A stretch of 9,802 bases of DNA from Fibrobacter succinogenes. GTDB lineage: Bacteria; Fibrobacterota; Fibrobacteria; Fibrobacterales; CADBQJ01. The stretch lies in NCBI GenBank assembly GCA_902796785.1, contig CADBQJ010000278.1, positions 1-9,802 of the forward strand, read 5' to 3'. Both the position numbers and the translations under genes were made by a program. Position 1 is the stretch's first letter. Each line of letters opens with the position of its first letter. A model generated the notes under the pieces. That model was not told the origin of the DNA. It was given only the letters and a program-made list of their open reading frames with translations, and ran no database searches. Below, one piece after another: positions 1 to 7,091 of the stretch.

Positions 1-891
1 GGCGAATGGCTCGTGATCGAGGCCGACGAGTCCGACGGCACGCTCGTGAAATACCGCCCCGAAGTCGGGCTGATCCTCAACGTCGACCGCGACCACAAGG
101 AGCTGGACGAGCTCCGCGAGCTCTTCTCGACCTTCGCGGACCACTCCGGGCGCCTCTGCGTCAACCTGGACAACCCCGTCTCGGCCTCGCTCTCGCGGTC
201 GCGGGGCTCCGACTTCTCGCTGGACTCCCCCGAGGCGGGAATCCGCTGCTCCGAACGGACCCCCGTGCCCGGCGGGTGGCGCTTCCGGATCGGCGACGTC
301 GAGGGGACGCTGCCCCTCCCCGGCGAGCACAACCTCTCCAACGCGCTGGCGGCCGTCGCCGCCGCCCGCGAGGCGGGGGTCCCCCTCTCCGCCGCGGTCG
401 CCGCGCTGGCGGACTTCAAGGGCATCTGGCGGCGCTACCAGACCGTGGGGTGCGACCGCGGCGTGACCGTCGTGGACGACTTCGCCCACAACCCCGCCAA
501 GATCGACGCCGTCCTGGCCACGGCCCAGGGGGCGACGACCGGGCGCGTGCTGGCCTGGTTCCAGCCGCACGGCTTCGCCCCGGCCCGGTTCATGCGCAAG
601 GAGCTCGCCGAGCGGCTGGGCCGCCGGCTCCGCCCGCAAGACGCCATCTGGTTCTCCGAGATCCACTTCGCCGGCGGCACCGTGACCCGGGACATCTCCG
701 GCGCGGACCTGGCCGAGGAGGCCCGGAAAGCGGGCTGCGACGCCCGTTTCGCGGCCGACAGGCGGGAAGCGGCGGCCCAAATCGCGGCCGAAGCGCGGCC
801 CGGGGACCTCGTCCTGCTGATGGGCGCCCGCGACCCCTCGCTCGAGGATTTCGCCCGGGAAACGCTCGAAATCCTGCGCGCCCGCCCTTGA
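1..891 (+). CDS. Mur ligase family protein, MurC/Mpl-like (5' partial)
   Basis: The open frame enters from the left edge and gives 296 residues, the central and C-terminal domains of a Mur ligase. These enzymes join an amino acid or peptide to UDP-MurNAc in the cytoplasm using ATP. Visible residues, numbered from the window edge: EADESDGT at 7-14 (typical of MurC), DRDHK at 29-33 (metal/ATP region), GEHNLSNALAA from 108 (the RHNxxNALAA motif), DDFAHNP at 159-165 (start of the C-terminal domain), and FQPH followed later by GDLVLLMGARD near the end. The P-loop and N-terminal UDP-binding domain would lie upstream of the window. The DHK and AHNP forms depart from usual MurC (DHMD, AHHP), so this may be a MurC paralogue, an Mpl-type recycling ligase, or a divergent MurC. 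The family is sure; the substrate is not. Confidence 0.8.
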   Translation, partial: GEWLVIEADESDGTLVKYRPEVGLILNVDRDHKELDELRELFSTFADHSGRLCVNLDNPVSASLSRSRGSDFSLDSPEAGIRCSERTPVPGGWRFRIGDVEGTLPLPGEHNLSNALAAVAAAREAGVPLSAAVAALADFKGIWRRYQTVGCDRGVTVVDDFAHNPAKIDAVLATAQGATTGRVLAWFQPHGFAPARFMRKELAERLGRRLRPQDAIWFSEIHFAGGTVTRDISGADLAEEARKAGCDARFAADRREAAAQIAAEARPGDLVLLMGARDPSLEDFARETLEILRARP

Positions 892-996
892 CAAAACGGG
901 CGGAAATTTCTCTTTTTGCCCCCGTCGGGACGGCTTCGGTTCACGCAATCGCGCCAGTCCCGCGTGACCCTGGGAACTTTAATTGAGGAAGGCCTT
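892..996 (+). other. Intergenic leader before the 31-aa gene, weak hairpin
   Basis: This 105-nt gap holds an imperfect inverted repeat, TCACGC (941-946) with GCGTGA (962-967), extended by two more pairs after one mismatch. A T-rich patch lies at 907-917. The Shine-Dalgarno GAGGAAGG sits at 985-992. A TTGACA box overlaps the Mur ligase stop codon but has no convincing -10 partner. No gene is seen here. Confidence 0.3.
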
Positions 997-1092
997 ATGC
1001 CCTGCGGAAAAAAGCGCAAACGTCACAAGATCGCCACGCACAAGCGGAAGAAGCACCGTCGCGCCGATCGCCAGAAGAAGAAACTCCGCTAG
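997..1092 (+). CDS. 31-aa basic protein, COX24/AURKAIP1-like (bS22/mS38-type ribosomal protein)
   Basis: A short gene starting at ATG with an excellent Shine-Dalgarno (GAGGAAGG, 985-992). The product begins MPCGKKRKRHKIATHKRKK and ends KKKLR. About two thirds of the residues are Lys, Arg or His. The GKKRKRHKxATHKRKK core matches the short bacterial proteins annotated as AURKAIP1/COX24-domain proteins. They are related to mitochondrial small-subunit protein mS38 and actinobacterial bS22, which bind 16S-type rRNA. It is therefore probably a small ribosomal subunit component, which is inference from the motif. It lies 105 nt after the Mur ligase and is followed by a terminator hairpin, so it could be transcribed alone. 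It is short enough to be missed by automatic gene calling. Confidence 0.8.
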   Translation: MPCGKKRKRHKIATHKRKKHRRADRQKKKLR

Positions 1093-1139
1093 AGTTTCAG
1101 CGAATCCGGGGCCTTGACCTCGGGGTCTTGTCGAACCTG

Positions 1140-1175
1140 CCGCACGATCTCGTCCGAATTCGTGCGGCTCTTTTT
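1140..1175 (+). terminator. Rho-independent terminator, possible attenuator
   Basis: A perfect 8-bp stem, CCGCACGA (1140-1147) with TCGTGCGG (1160-1167), encloses a 12-nt loop and is followed by CTC and five T. It fits termination of the 31-aa gene. It stands only 15 nt before the aminotransferase ATG at 1191, leaving no room for a separate promoter, so read-through or attenuation into that gene is possible. Confidence 0.65.
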
Positions 1176-1190
1176 GTGGGAAAAACGACG

Positions 1191-2492
1191 ATGTCGCAAA
1201 ACCTCCATCCTCTCGCCGCCGCGCTCGACGAAACGCTCGAAGCCTGTCCCAGCGCCGCCTTCTCGCTGCTCTCCCGCAAGGGCCGCGCGATCTACTTTCC
1301 CAGCAAGGGGATCCTCGGCCAGTCCGCCCAGGCCAAGGGCAGCGCGCTCAACGCGACCATCGGCACCGCCTTCGAAGAGGACGGCACCCCGATGCGCCTC
1401 CCGAGCGTGATGGAGGACATGCCCCTCGGGCCCAAGGCGCTGCTCTACGCGCCGAGCTGGGGCCGTCCCGAGCTCCGCAAGCGCTGGCAGGAGATGGAGG
1501 TCGAGAAGAACCCGTCGCTGCGCGGCAAGTCCTTCAGCCTCCCCGTGGCCACCTGCGCGCTGACCCACGGCGTGAGCGTGGCGGGCCACCTTTTCCTCGA
1601 CGAAGGCGACCAGGTCATCCTCCCCGACCTCTACTGGGACAACTACGAACTGGTCCTCGGCCACGCCTACGGCGCCGAGCTGGTCACGTTCAACACCTTC
1701 AAGGACGGCGGCTACGACGTGGACGCCCTCCTGGAGAAGGTCAACGCCCCGGGCGAGAAGAAGGTCATCCTCCTCAACTTCCCGAACAACCCCACCGGCT
1801 ACACCCCCACGGTCGCCGAGGCCGAGGCGATCCAGAAGGGCCTGCTGAAGGCCGCGCAGTCCGGCAAGAAGATCGCCGTCCTGATCGACGACGCCTACTT
1901 CGGGCTGGTCTACCGCGAGGGCGTGGAGAAGGAATCGCTCTTCGCGCGGCTGGTCGACCTGCACGAGAACGTGCTGGCGGTCAAGCTCGACGGCGCCACC
2001 AAGGAAGACTACGTGTGGGGCCTGCGCGTCGGCTTCGTCGCGTTCGGCGGCAAGGGGCTGACGCCCGAAGCGCTGAAGGCCCTGGAAGCCAAGGCCGCGG
2101 GCGTGGTGCGCTGCACCATCTCCAACGCCTCCAACCCCGCGCAGCTCAACCTGCTCAAGGCCTTCACCAGCCCGACCTACGCGGCCGAGAAGGCGGAGAA
2201 GTACGCCACGCTCCGCGCCCGCCACGACAAGATCGTCTCGATCTTCGCGGCCCATCCGGAATACCGCGAATCGTTCGAGCCCATGCCCTTCAACTCCGGC
2301 TACTTCATGTGCGTGAAGCCCGTCGGCGTCGAGGCCGAAGCGGTCCGCCAGGAGCTGAACGCGAACTTCTCGACCGGCACCATCGTCCTCTCCGGCCTGA
2401 TCCGCCTGGCCTTCAGCGCGGTCAGGCTCGAGGACCTCGAAAAGCTCTTCGCCAACATCGACGCCGCCGTGCGCAAACTCCGCGGGGCCTGA
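1191..2492 (+). CDS. Class I/II fold PLP-dependent aminotransferase
   Basis: A 433-aa cytoplasmic fold-type I aminotransferase. Family marks in order: APSWGRPELRKRW near residue 90 (the YxxxxGxxxLR substrate-site segment), NNPTG at 199-203, DDAY at 233-236 (Asp contacts the PLP pyridine nitrogen), DGATK with K271 as the likely Schiff-base lysine, and the C-terminal Arg in IRLAFSAV (R405) that would hold the substrate carboxylate. The substrate cannot be read from the sequence; an aspartate, alanine or aromatic amino donor is possible. I chose the ATG at 1191 (MSQNLHP) over an in-frame TTG at 1128, because the extra 21 codons would run through the terminator hairpin. The Shine-Dalgarno is poor (GGGAAAAA). 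The stop is one base before the TTG start of the next gene, so the two are probably co-translated. Confidence 0.87.
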   Translation: MSQNLHPLAAALDETLEACPSAAFSLLSRKGRAIYFPSKGILGQSAQAKGSALNATIGTAFEEDGTPMRLPSVMEDMPLGPKALLYAPSWGRPELRKRWQEMEVEKNPSLRGKSFSLPVATCALTHGVSVAGHLFLDEGDQVILPDLYWDNYELVLGHAYGAELVTFNTFKDGGYDVDALLEKVNAPGEKKVILLNFPNNPTGYTPTVAEAEAIQKGLLKAAQSGKKIAVLIDDAYFGLVYREGVEKESLFARLVDLHENVLAVKLDGATKEDYVWGLRVGFVAFGGKGLTPEALKALEAKAAGVVRCTISNASNPAQLNLLKAFTSPTYAAEKAEKYATLRARHDKIVSIFAAHPEYRESFEPMPFNSGYFMCVKPVGVEAEAVRQELNANFSTGTIVLSGLIRLAFSAVRLEDLEKLFANIDAAVRKLRGA

Positions 2493-2493
2493 T

Positions 2494-3435
2494 TTGCCCT
2501 CGACCGTTCTCTCCCCGGAACAGGCGGGAGAAATCCTGCGCGCGGGAGGGGTGGTCGCCGTCCCCACGGAGACGGTCTACGGCCTGGCCGCCCGAGCGGA
2601 CAGCGCCGAAGCGGTGCTGAAGATCTTCAGGGCGAAGGGACGCCCCGCGAACGACCCGCTCATCGTCCACATCGCCGACATCGGCGAACTGGACGGCGTG
2701 GCCTCCGAAGTCCCGCCCGGCGCGAAGGCGCTCGCCGAGGCCTTCTGGCCCGGCCCGCTCACGCTGGTCCTCCCCAAGCGCCCCCGCATCCCGCCCGAAA
2801 CCACCTCCGGCCTGGAGACCGTCGCGGTCCGCATGCCCTCGCACCCCGTCGCCCGGGCGGTGATCCGGGCCGCGGGCCTGCCCCTGGCGGCCCCCAGCGC
2901 CAACCCCTTCGGGCGCACCAGCCCGACCCGCAGCGCCCACCTCGACCCCGGGATGATGGCGCAGGTCGACGGCTACGTGGAGGGCGGCGACTGCTCCGTG
3001 GGAGTCGAGAGCACGATCGTGGGCTTCTTCGGCGGACGTCCGGTCCTGCTGCGCCCCGGCGGCCTCGCGCTCGAGGAGATCGAGGCGGTCGTCGGGCCCG
3101 TGGAGCTTCCCCGGAAGGAGAGCGCGAAGATCGTCGCGCCCGGGCAGATGCCCAGCCACTACGCGCCGCTCACCCCCATGCGCCTGGCGACCGACGAGTT
3201 CGAGGACGGCCCCGACGTGGCCCGCCTGGTCTTCGGCCGCTCCGTCTCCGGCCCCTGCGCGGGCTGGCGAGACCTCTCCCCCGCCGGCGACCCCGCCGAG
3301 GCGGCGCGCAACCTCTACCGCATGATGCGCGAGCTCGACGCCCTCGGGGCGCGGCTGATCGTGGCCGACGTCCTGCCCGACGCGGGGCTGGGCCGCGCCG
3401 TCAACGACCGTCTCCGCAGGGCCTCCGCGCGCTGA
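2494..3435 (+). CDS. L-threonylcarbamoyladenylate synthase, Sua5 type
   Basis: This 313-aa enzyme makes threonylcarbamoyl-AMP from threonine, bicarbonate and ATP, the first step of the universal tRNA modification t6A37. The N-terminal YrdC-fold domain (about 10-200) shows PTETVYGLA at 24-32, KGR at 48-50 (nucleotide-binding KxR), SANPFGRTSPT, and VGVESTIV. A linker with PGQMPSHYAP (216-225) and a Rossmann-like C-terminal domain follow, so this is the long Sua5 form and not the short TsaC. The start is TTG: no ATG or GTG precedes the conserved domain, and TTG lies one base after the previous stop, which suggests translational coupling. Its stop overlaps the next ATG by one base. t6A synthesis and a RecD helicase have no obvious shared role, so this is probably a housekeeping operon. 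Confidence 0.93.
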   Translation: MPSTVLSPEQAGEILRAGGVVAVPTETVYGLAARADSAEAVLKIFRAKGRPANDPLIVHIADIGELDGVASEVPPGAKALAEAFWPGPLTLVLPKRPRIPPETTSGLETVAVRMPSHPVARAVIRAAGLPLAAPSANPFGRTSPTRSAHLDPGMMAQVDGYVEGGDCSVGVESTIVGFFGGRPVLLRPGGLALEEIEAVVGPVELPRKESAKIVAPGQMPSHYAPLTPMRLATDEFEDGPDVARLVFGRSVSGPCAGWRDLSPAGDPAEAARNLYRMMRELDALGARLIVADVLPDAGLGRAVNDRLRRASAR

Positions 3436-5645
3436 TGCTCTTCCGCTGCAGGATCCTCGCCACGCGGTGGCGCAACCCCGAAAACGGCTGGTCGGTGCTG
3501 GCCGCGAAGGTCGACGGCGAACCGGGAACCGTCTCCCTGGTCGGCTTCTTCCCCGAGATGGCGGAGGGCGAGACCGTGGACGTCGAGGGCGACTGGACCG
3601 AGCACCCGAAGTACGGGCGCCAGATCAAGGCGACCTCCTTCAAGCCCGTCGAGACGCGCGACGCCGACGGCGTCCGCCGGTTCTTCGCGTCGGGACGGTT
3701 CCGCAACATCGGCCAGGCCCGCGCCGCCGCGATCGCCGACCATTTCGGCCCCGACGCGGTCGAGATCCTCAAGGCGGACCCCGGGCGGATCCGCGAGGTC
3801 CCGGGCATCGGCCGCCGCTACGTGGCCGCGTTCGTCGAGGACTGGGAGGCGCTGGGCTCCTCGCGCGACGTCCTGCTGCTCCTCACCGCCGCCGGCGTCG
3901 GCGCCGCGACCGCGCAGAGGATCTGCGGCGCCTACGGGAACAACGCGATGGCCGTCCTGCGCGACGACCCCTACCTCCTCTGCGAGGAGGTCTGGGGCGT
4001 CGGGTTCGCGATCGCGGACCGCATCGCGCGCTCGCTCGGGACCGACCCGCTCGACGCGCGGCGCCAGACCGCCGCGATCCTCCGCGTCCTGGGCGAGGCG
4101 ACCGGCGAGGGGCACCTCTTCCTCCGCCGCGACCCGCTCCTGGCCCGCGCGCGCGACCTGCTCGCGAAGAACACCCCCTTCGAAAACGAGGCCGACGCGG
4201 CCGACTTCCTCGAGCGGATCGTCGACGCGCTGCCCGGGACGCTCGACGAAACCGAGCGCGAGCGCAAAACGGTCCGCGTCGACGACGCGGTCTACCTCCC
4301 CCGCCTCTACCGCTGCGAAAAGCGCGTGGCGGAATGGGCGCTCGACGCGATGCGGCGCGAAGTCCCCGGCGGCGACCCGCGCGAGCTGGCGGAGACGCTG
4401 CGCCGCTGGGAGGCGAGCGAGTCGATCGAGCTCGACCCCTGCCAGCGCGAGGCGATCCTGAAGGCCTGCGGCAGCGCGCTCTTCGTGCTGACCGGCGGGC
4501 CGGGCACGGGCAAGACCACCACGCTGCGCGGGGTGGTCGCGCTCCTCCGGGCCGCCGGGCGCCGGATCCTCCTGGCCGCCCCGACCGGACGCGCGGCGAA
4601 GCGCATGACCGAGGTGATCTCGCTCGAGGCGAAGACGATCCACCGCCTGCTGGAGTACGACCCGGTCGGCAACCTCTTCGGGCGGAACGCGGACAACCCC
4701 TTCGCGGACTGCACGCTCGTCGTGGACGAATCCTCGATGATCGACGTCCCGCTGATGGCCTCGCTCGTCGCCGCGCTGGGACGCGGCTGCTCGCTGATGC
4801 TGGTGGGCGACGCCGACCAGCTCCCCTCCGTCGGCCCGGGCACGCTCTTCCGCGACCTGCTCGAGTGCCCGCAGGTCCCCTCCGCGCGGCTCGACGTGAT
4901 CCACCGCCAGGGGGCCGACAGCGAGATCCCCGTCAACGCCATGCGGATCCACCGCGGCGAAATGCCCGAGGCGAACCCCGACGACGCGAAGGCCAACTTC
5001 CACCTCCGCTACGTCCGCCGCGCGGAGGAGGCGCGCGAGCTGCTGGTCCGGCTCGTGACCGAGGAGATTCCGGCGCGGTTCGGCGTCGACCCGATGCGCG
5101 ACGTCCAGGTGCTCCTGCCGATGCACAAGGGGATCCTGGGGACCGAGTCGGTCAACGAGGAGCTCCAGCGCCGGCTCAACTCCGCCTCGCCCCCCTTCCG
5201 GTCGGGCGACCTCGAGCTGCGGCGCGGCGACCGCGTGATGCAGCAGAAGAACGACTACGACCACAACATCTTCAACGGCGACCTGGGGACCGTGGCCGGC
5301 TTCGACCCTCGCTCCGGAAAGGTCCAGGTCGACTTCGGCGAGCTGGTGGAGCTCGACGCGAAGGAGATGCGCGACGTGAAGCTGGCCTACGCCTGCACGA
5401 TCCACAAGAGCCAGGGCAGCGAATACCCCGTCGTGGCGATCGCGCTCGACCGGAGCCACGCGAAGATGCTCCAGCGCACGCTCCTCTACACCGCCGTCAC
5501 GCGCGCGAAGTCGCACGTCTTCCTGATCGGCACGCGCGAGGCCGTCGCGCAGGCCGTCCGCCACGAGCCGACCGAGCGGCGCAACGGGCGCCTTTCGGAG
5601 CTTTTGGCCTCCGGGAACGAATTTTTCTCCTATCTTAGGGACTGA
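3435..5645 (+). CDS. recD2: RecD2-type ATP-dependent DNA helicase
   Basis: A 736-aa superfamily 1B 5'-to-3' helicase of the RecD2 group, which acts in DNA repair and replication without RecBC. The N-terminal about 340 residues hold an OB-like domain and helix-hairpin-helix repeats (for example VPGIGRRYVAAF and WGVGFAIADRIA), typical of RecD2 and absent from RecBCD RecD. The motor follows: Walker A GGPGTGKTT at 354-362, Walker B DES at 431-433, motif III GDADQLPS from 458, IHRQ (motif IV region), HKSQG at 657-661 (motif V), and YTAVTRAK with VTRAK at 688-692 (motif VI). The length matches the family. The start ATG overlaps the Sua5 stop (TGATG), and there is no strong Shine-Dalgarno, so coupled translation is likely. 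The last 25 bases are unusually AT-rich. Confidence 0.93.
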   Translation: MLFRCRILATRWRNPENGWSVLAAKVDGEPGTVSLVGFFPEMAEGETVDVEGDWTEHPKYGRQIKATSFKPVETRDADGVRRFFASGRFRNIGQARAAAIADHFGPDAVEILKADPGRIREVPGIGRRYVAAFVEDWEALGSSRDVLLLLTAAGVGAATAQRICGAYGNNAMAVLRDDPYLLCEEVWGVGFAIADRIARSLGTDPLDARRQTAAILRVLGEATGEGHLFLRRDPLLARARDLLAKNTPFENEADAADFLERIVDALPGTLDETERERKTVRVDDAVYLPRLYRCEKRVAEWALDAMRREVPGGDPRELAETLRRWEASESIELDPCQREAILKACGSALFVLTGGPGTGKTTTLRGVVALLRAAGRRILLAAPTGRAAKRMTEVISLEAKTIHRLLEYDPVGNLFGRNADNPFADCTLVVDESSMIDVPLMASLVAALGRGCSLMLVGDADQLPSVGPGTLFRDLLECPQVPSARLDVIHRQGADSEIPVNAMRIHRGEMPEANPDDAKANFHLRYVRRAEEARELLVRLVTEEIPARFGVDPMRDVQVLLPMHKGILGTESVNEELQRRLNSASPPFRSGDLELRRGDRVMQQKNDYDHNIFNGDLGTVAGFDPRSGKVQVDFGELVELDAKEMRDVKLAYACTIHKSQGSEYPVVAIALDRSHAKMLQRTLLYTAVTRAKSHVFLIGTREAVAQAVRHEPTERRNGRLSELLASGNEFFSYLRD

Positions 5646-5662
5646 ACAGCAAGGAGAGAACC

Positions 5663-6055
5663 ATGAAGCGAATCCTCGATTTCCTGAAAGAAGCCCAGAC
5701 CTACTACCTCGCCACCGTCGACGGCGACCAGCCGCGCGTGCGCCCGTTCGGCACCGTCAACCTCTTCGACGGGAAGCTCTGCATCCAGACCGGCCGTTCC
5801 AAGGACGTCGCGAAGCAGATCCTGGCGAACCCGAAGGTGGAGCTCTGCGCGATGCGCGGGAACGAGTGGATCCGCGTGGCCGGCGTCCTGAAGGAGGACC
5901 CGCGCGTCGAGGCGAAGCGCGACATGCTCGACCACTACCCCTCGCTCCGCTCCATGTACTCCGAGGACGACCCGAACACGCTGGTCCTCTTCTTCGAATC
6001 GGGGAAGGCGACGATCAGCGGCTTCGGGCGCGAACCCGAGACGATCGAGTTCTAG
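5663..6055 (+). CDS. Pyridoxamine 5'-phosphate oxidase-like flavin-binding protein
   Basis: A 130-aa single-domain protein of the FMN-binding split-barrel (PNPOx-like) family. The start has a strong Shine-Dalgarno (AGGAG at 5652-5656). Recognisable stretches are YYLATVDGDQPRVRPFG near the N-terminus, LCIQTGRSKDVAKQI (phosphate/FMN side), NPKVELCA, and a C-terminal MYSEDDPNT plus TISGFGREPE. Small proteins of this pattern are common in gut anaerobes. It is too short and lacks the C-terminal part of true PdxH, so PNP oxidase activity should not be assumed; a flavin or F420/haem-type redox role is equally possible. It sits 17 nt after the helicase gene and 17 nt before the first Rrf2 gene. The operon position suggests redox or PLP-related physiology, which is inference. 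Confidence 0.83.
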   Translation: MKRILDFLKEAQTYYLATVDGDQPRVRPFGTVNLFDGKLCIQTGRSKDVAKQILANPKVELCAMRGNEWIRVAGVLKEDPRVEAKRDMLDHYPSLRSMYSEDDPNTLVLFFESGKATISGFGREPETIEF

Positions 6056-6072
6056 GGAGATTTTTCGCAGTC

Positions 6073-6501
6073 ATGAAAATCTCGACCCGCGGACAATACG
6101 CGCTCGAAGCGGCCCTCTGCCTGGCCGCGAACCGCGGGTCGCGCCTCAGCACGCGCGAGATCTCCGAGCGCACGGGCATTTCCGCCGGCTACCTCGAGCA
6201 GCTCTTCATCCCGCTGAAGCGCGACGGCGTGCTCGACGGCGCGCGCGGACCGCGCGGCGGATACCTCCTCGCGCGCGACCCCGAGAAAATCAGCGCCGGC
6301 GACGTGCTCCGCTCGGCCGAGCAGAACGTCGCGGTCGTCCCCTGCGTGAAGGGCGAAGGGCTCTGCGCCAAGGAGGGCGACTGCATCGCGCAGCGCACCT
6401 GGGTCGAGCTCGACCGCGCCATCGCGGCGCGCATCGACTCCGTTTCCCTGGCCGACCTGGCCCGCGCGTTCGACGCGCGCTACAACGGAGCCGTCCCGTG
6501 A
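6073..6501 (+). CDS. Rrf2-family regulator with IscR-like cysteine triad
   Basis: A 142-aa winged-helix transcription factor opening with MKISTRGQYALEA, the hallmark N-terminus of Rrf2 proteins. The helix-turn-helix covers about 27-50 (TREISERTGISAGYLEQLF), and the wing contains GPRGGYLLA. Three cysteines at C91, C98 and C104 align with the [2Fe-2S] ligands C92, C98 and C104 of E. coli IscR, so a redox or Fe-S sensor is likely. The fourth ligand, His107 in IscR, aligns with Gln107 here; this odd change could alter cluster stability. A Shine-Dalgarno AGGGAGA (6054-6060) lies 12 nt upstream. The stop overlaps the start of a second Rrf2 gene by four bases, so the pair is probably co-regulated and may mix subunits. 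Targets are unknown; the cysK region downstream is the obvious candidate. Confidence 0.9.
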   Translation: MKISTRGQYALEAALCLAANRGSRLSTREISERTGISAGYLEQLFIPLKRDGVLDGARGPRGGYLLARDPEKISAGDVLRSAEQNVAVVPCVKGEGLCAKEGDCIAQRTWVELDRAIAARIDSVSLADLARAFDARYNGAVP

Positions 6502-6929
6502 AGATCTCCACGCGCGGACGCTACGGACTGCGTCTTCTGATCGACGTCGCGCAGAACCGCGGCGACTCCCCCGTCACTCTCCGCGAAATCGCGGAACGGC
6601 AGAACATCTCCGAGCCCTACCTGGAGCAGGTGGCCATCGCGCTGCGGCGCGCGGGCTACATCCGCTCCGTGAAGGGCGCCGGCGGCGGCTATCTCTGCGC
6701 GCTGCCCGCGGCCGACGTCCGCGTGGGCGACGTGCTGCGCCTTCTCGAAGGCGACATGAGCGTGGTCGACGCCCCGATTCCCGGCGCGGACGAAAGCCCC
6801 TACCGCGCGACGCTCCGCGAAGCGCTCTACGAGCCCCTCGACCGGACCATCGCCGAGGTTCTGGACCGGAAAACCCTCGCAGACCTCCTCTACGGCAGCT
6901 CCGCCGGCTACGGCGACTACTGCATTTAA
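6498..6929 (+). CDS. Rrf2-family regulator, CymR-like
   Basis: A 143-aa Rrf2 protein that starts with GTG inside the overlap GTGA. It begins MKISTRGRYGLRLLIDVAQ, has the winged helix (LREIAERQNISEPYLEQVA) and wing GAGGGYL, then VGDVLRLLEGDMSVVDA and a C-terminal AGYGDYCI. From memory this order and the C-terminus resemble CymR, the cysteine-responsive repressor of Bacillus/Staphylococcus. CymR binds CysK as co-repressor partner when cysteine is plentiful. The IscR-type cysteine triad is absent; only C67 and C142 remain. The next transcription unit is cysK-metY, which fits a CymR-like job, but that function is inferred from homology and position. It is the last gene of the operon, 3 nt before a terminator. 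Confidence 0.9.
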   Translation: MKISTRGRYGLRLLIDVAQNRGDSPVTLREIAERQNISEPYLEQVAIALRRAGYIRSVKGAGGGYLCALPAADVRVGDVLRLLEGDMSVVDAPIPGADESPYRATLREALYEPLDRTIAEVLDRKTLADLLYGSSAGYGDYCI

Positions 6930-6932
6930 TTA

Positions 6933-6969
6933 GAGCTATCCCCCGCTTCGGGCGCCCAAGCTCCTTTTT
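6933..6969 (+). terminator. Rho-independent terminator after the Rrf2 pair
   Basis: The outer stem is GAGCT (6933-6937) with AGCTC (6959-6963). The inner stem is CCCG (6942-6945) with CGGG (6949-6952), separated by an internal loop. CTTTTT follows. It starts three bases after the second Rrf2 stop codon and closes the upstream operon. Confidence 0.7.
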
Positions 6970-6984
6970 CCCGCATTTTCTTTA

Positions 6985-7003
6985 CAAAATATCCACTATT
7001 TTG
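6985..7003. promoter_or_regulatory. 19-bp palindrome, candidate operator 1
   Basis: A perfect inverted repeat: CAAAATA (6985-6991), five-base spacer, TATTTTG (6997-7003). It overlaps another 8-bp repeat pair, TTTACAAA (6981-6988) with TTTGTAAA (7019-7026). The spacing and dyad symmetry suit a dimeric winged-helix regulator. It lies about 60 bp upstream of the cysK -35 box. Which regulator binds is inference. Confidence 0.5.
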
Positions 7004-7044
7004 CGCGGATTTCGCCACTTTGTAAAATCATTAGAAAATCACTC

Positions 7045-7061
7045 GGATTTGTAGGAAATCC
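7045..7061. promoter_or_regulatory. 17-bp palindrome, candidate operator 2
   Basis: A perfect inverted repeat, GGATTT (7045-7050) and AAATCC (7056-7061) with a five-base spacer, ends one base before the cysK -35 box. AAATC also recurs in direct orientation at 7025, 7036 and 7056, spaced 11 and 20 bp apart, so on nearly the same face of the helix. Protein bound here would touch RNA polymerase at the promoter. Confidence 0.5.
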
Positions 7062-7062
7062 C

Positions 7063-7091
7063 TTGACTTCGCTCCTTGCGGTTTCTATATC
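7063..7091 (+). promoter_or_regulatory. cysK promoter, sigma-70 type
   Basis: A -35 box TTGACT (7063-7068), a 17-bp spacer and a -10 box TATATC (7086-7091) are followed by an AT-rich start region with a predicted start near 7098. Phased A/T tracts upstream could act as an UP element. A perfect 8-bp inverted repeat, CTTGACTT (7062-7069) and AAGTCAAG (7097-7104), has one arm on the -35 and the other at the expected start site, an arrangement that suits repression. Confidence 0.7.

Noticed and set aside
888..916. TTGACA box after the Mur ligase as promoter for the 31-aa gene
   Set aside because: With a 16-18 bp spacer the -10 would be CTCTTT to CTTTTT, not TATAAT-like; too weak to list as a feature.
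1089..2567. Long open frame on the minus strand opposite the aminotransferase
   Set aside because: Antisense of a well-recognised gene in GC-rich DNA; composition is low-complexity (Gly, Glu, Val, Arg), no motifs and no plausible start signal.
3315..5564. A 749-codon minus-strand frame opposite the helicase
   Set aside because: The opposite strand carries all helicase motifs in order; the antisense product is a repetitive Arg/Ala/Glu/Asp-rich string typical of GC-rich shadow frames.
5604..5636. Possible promoter at the end of the helicase gene (TTGGCC and TATCTT)
   Set aside because: The spacer is 21 bp, outside the usual range; operon read-through explains the next gene adequately.
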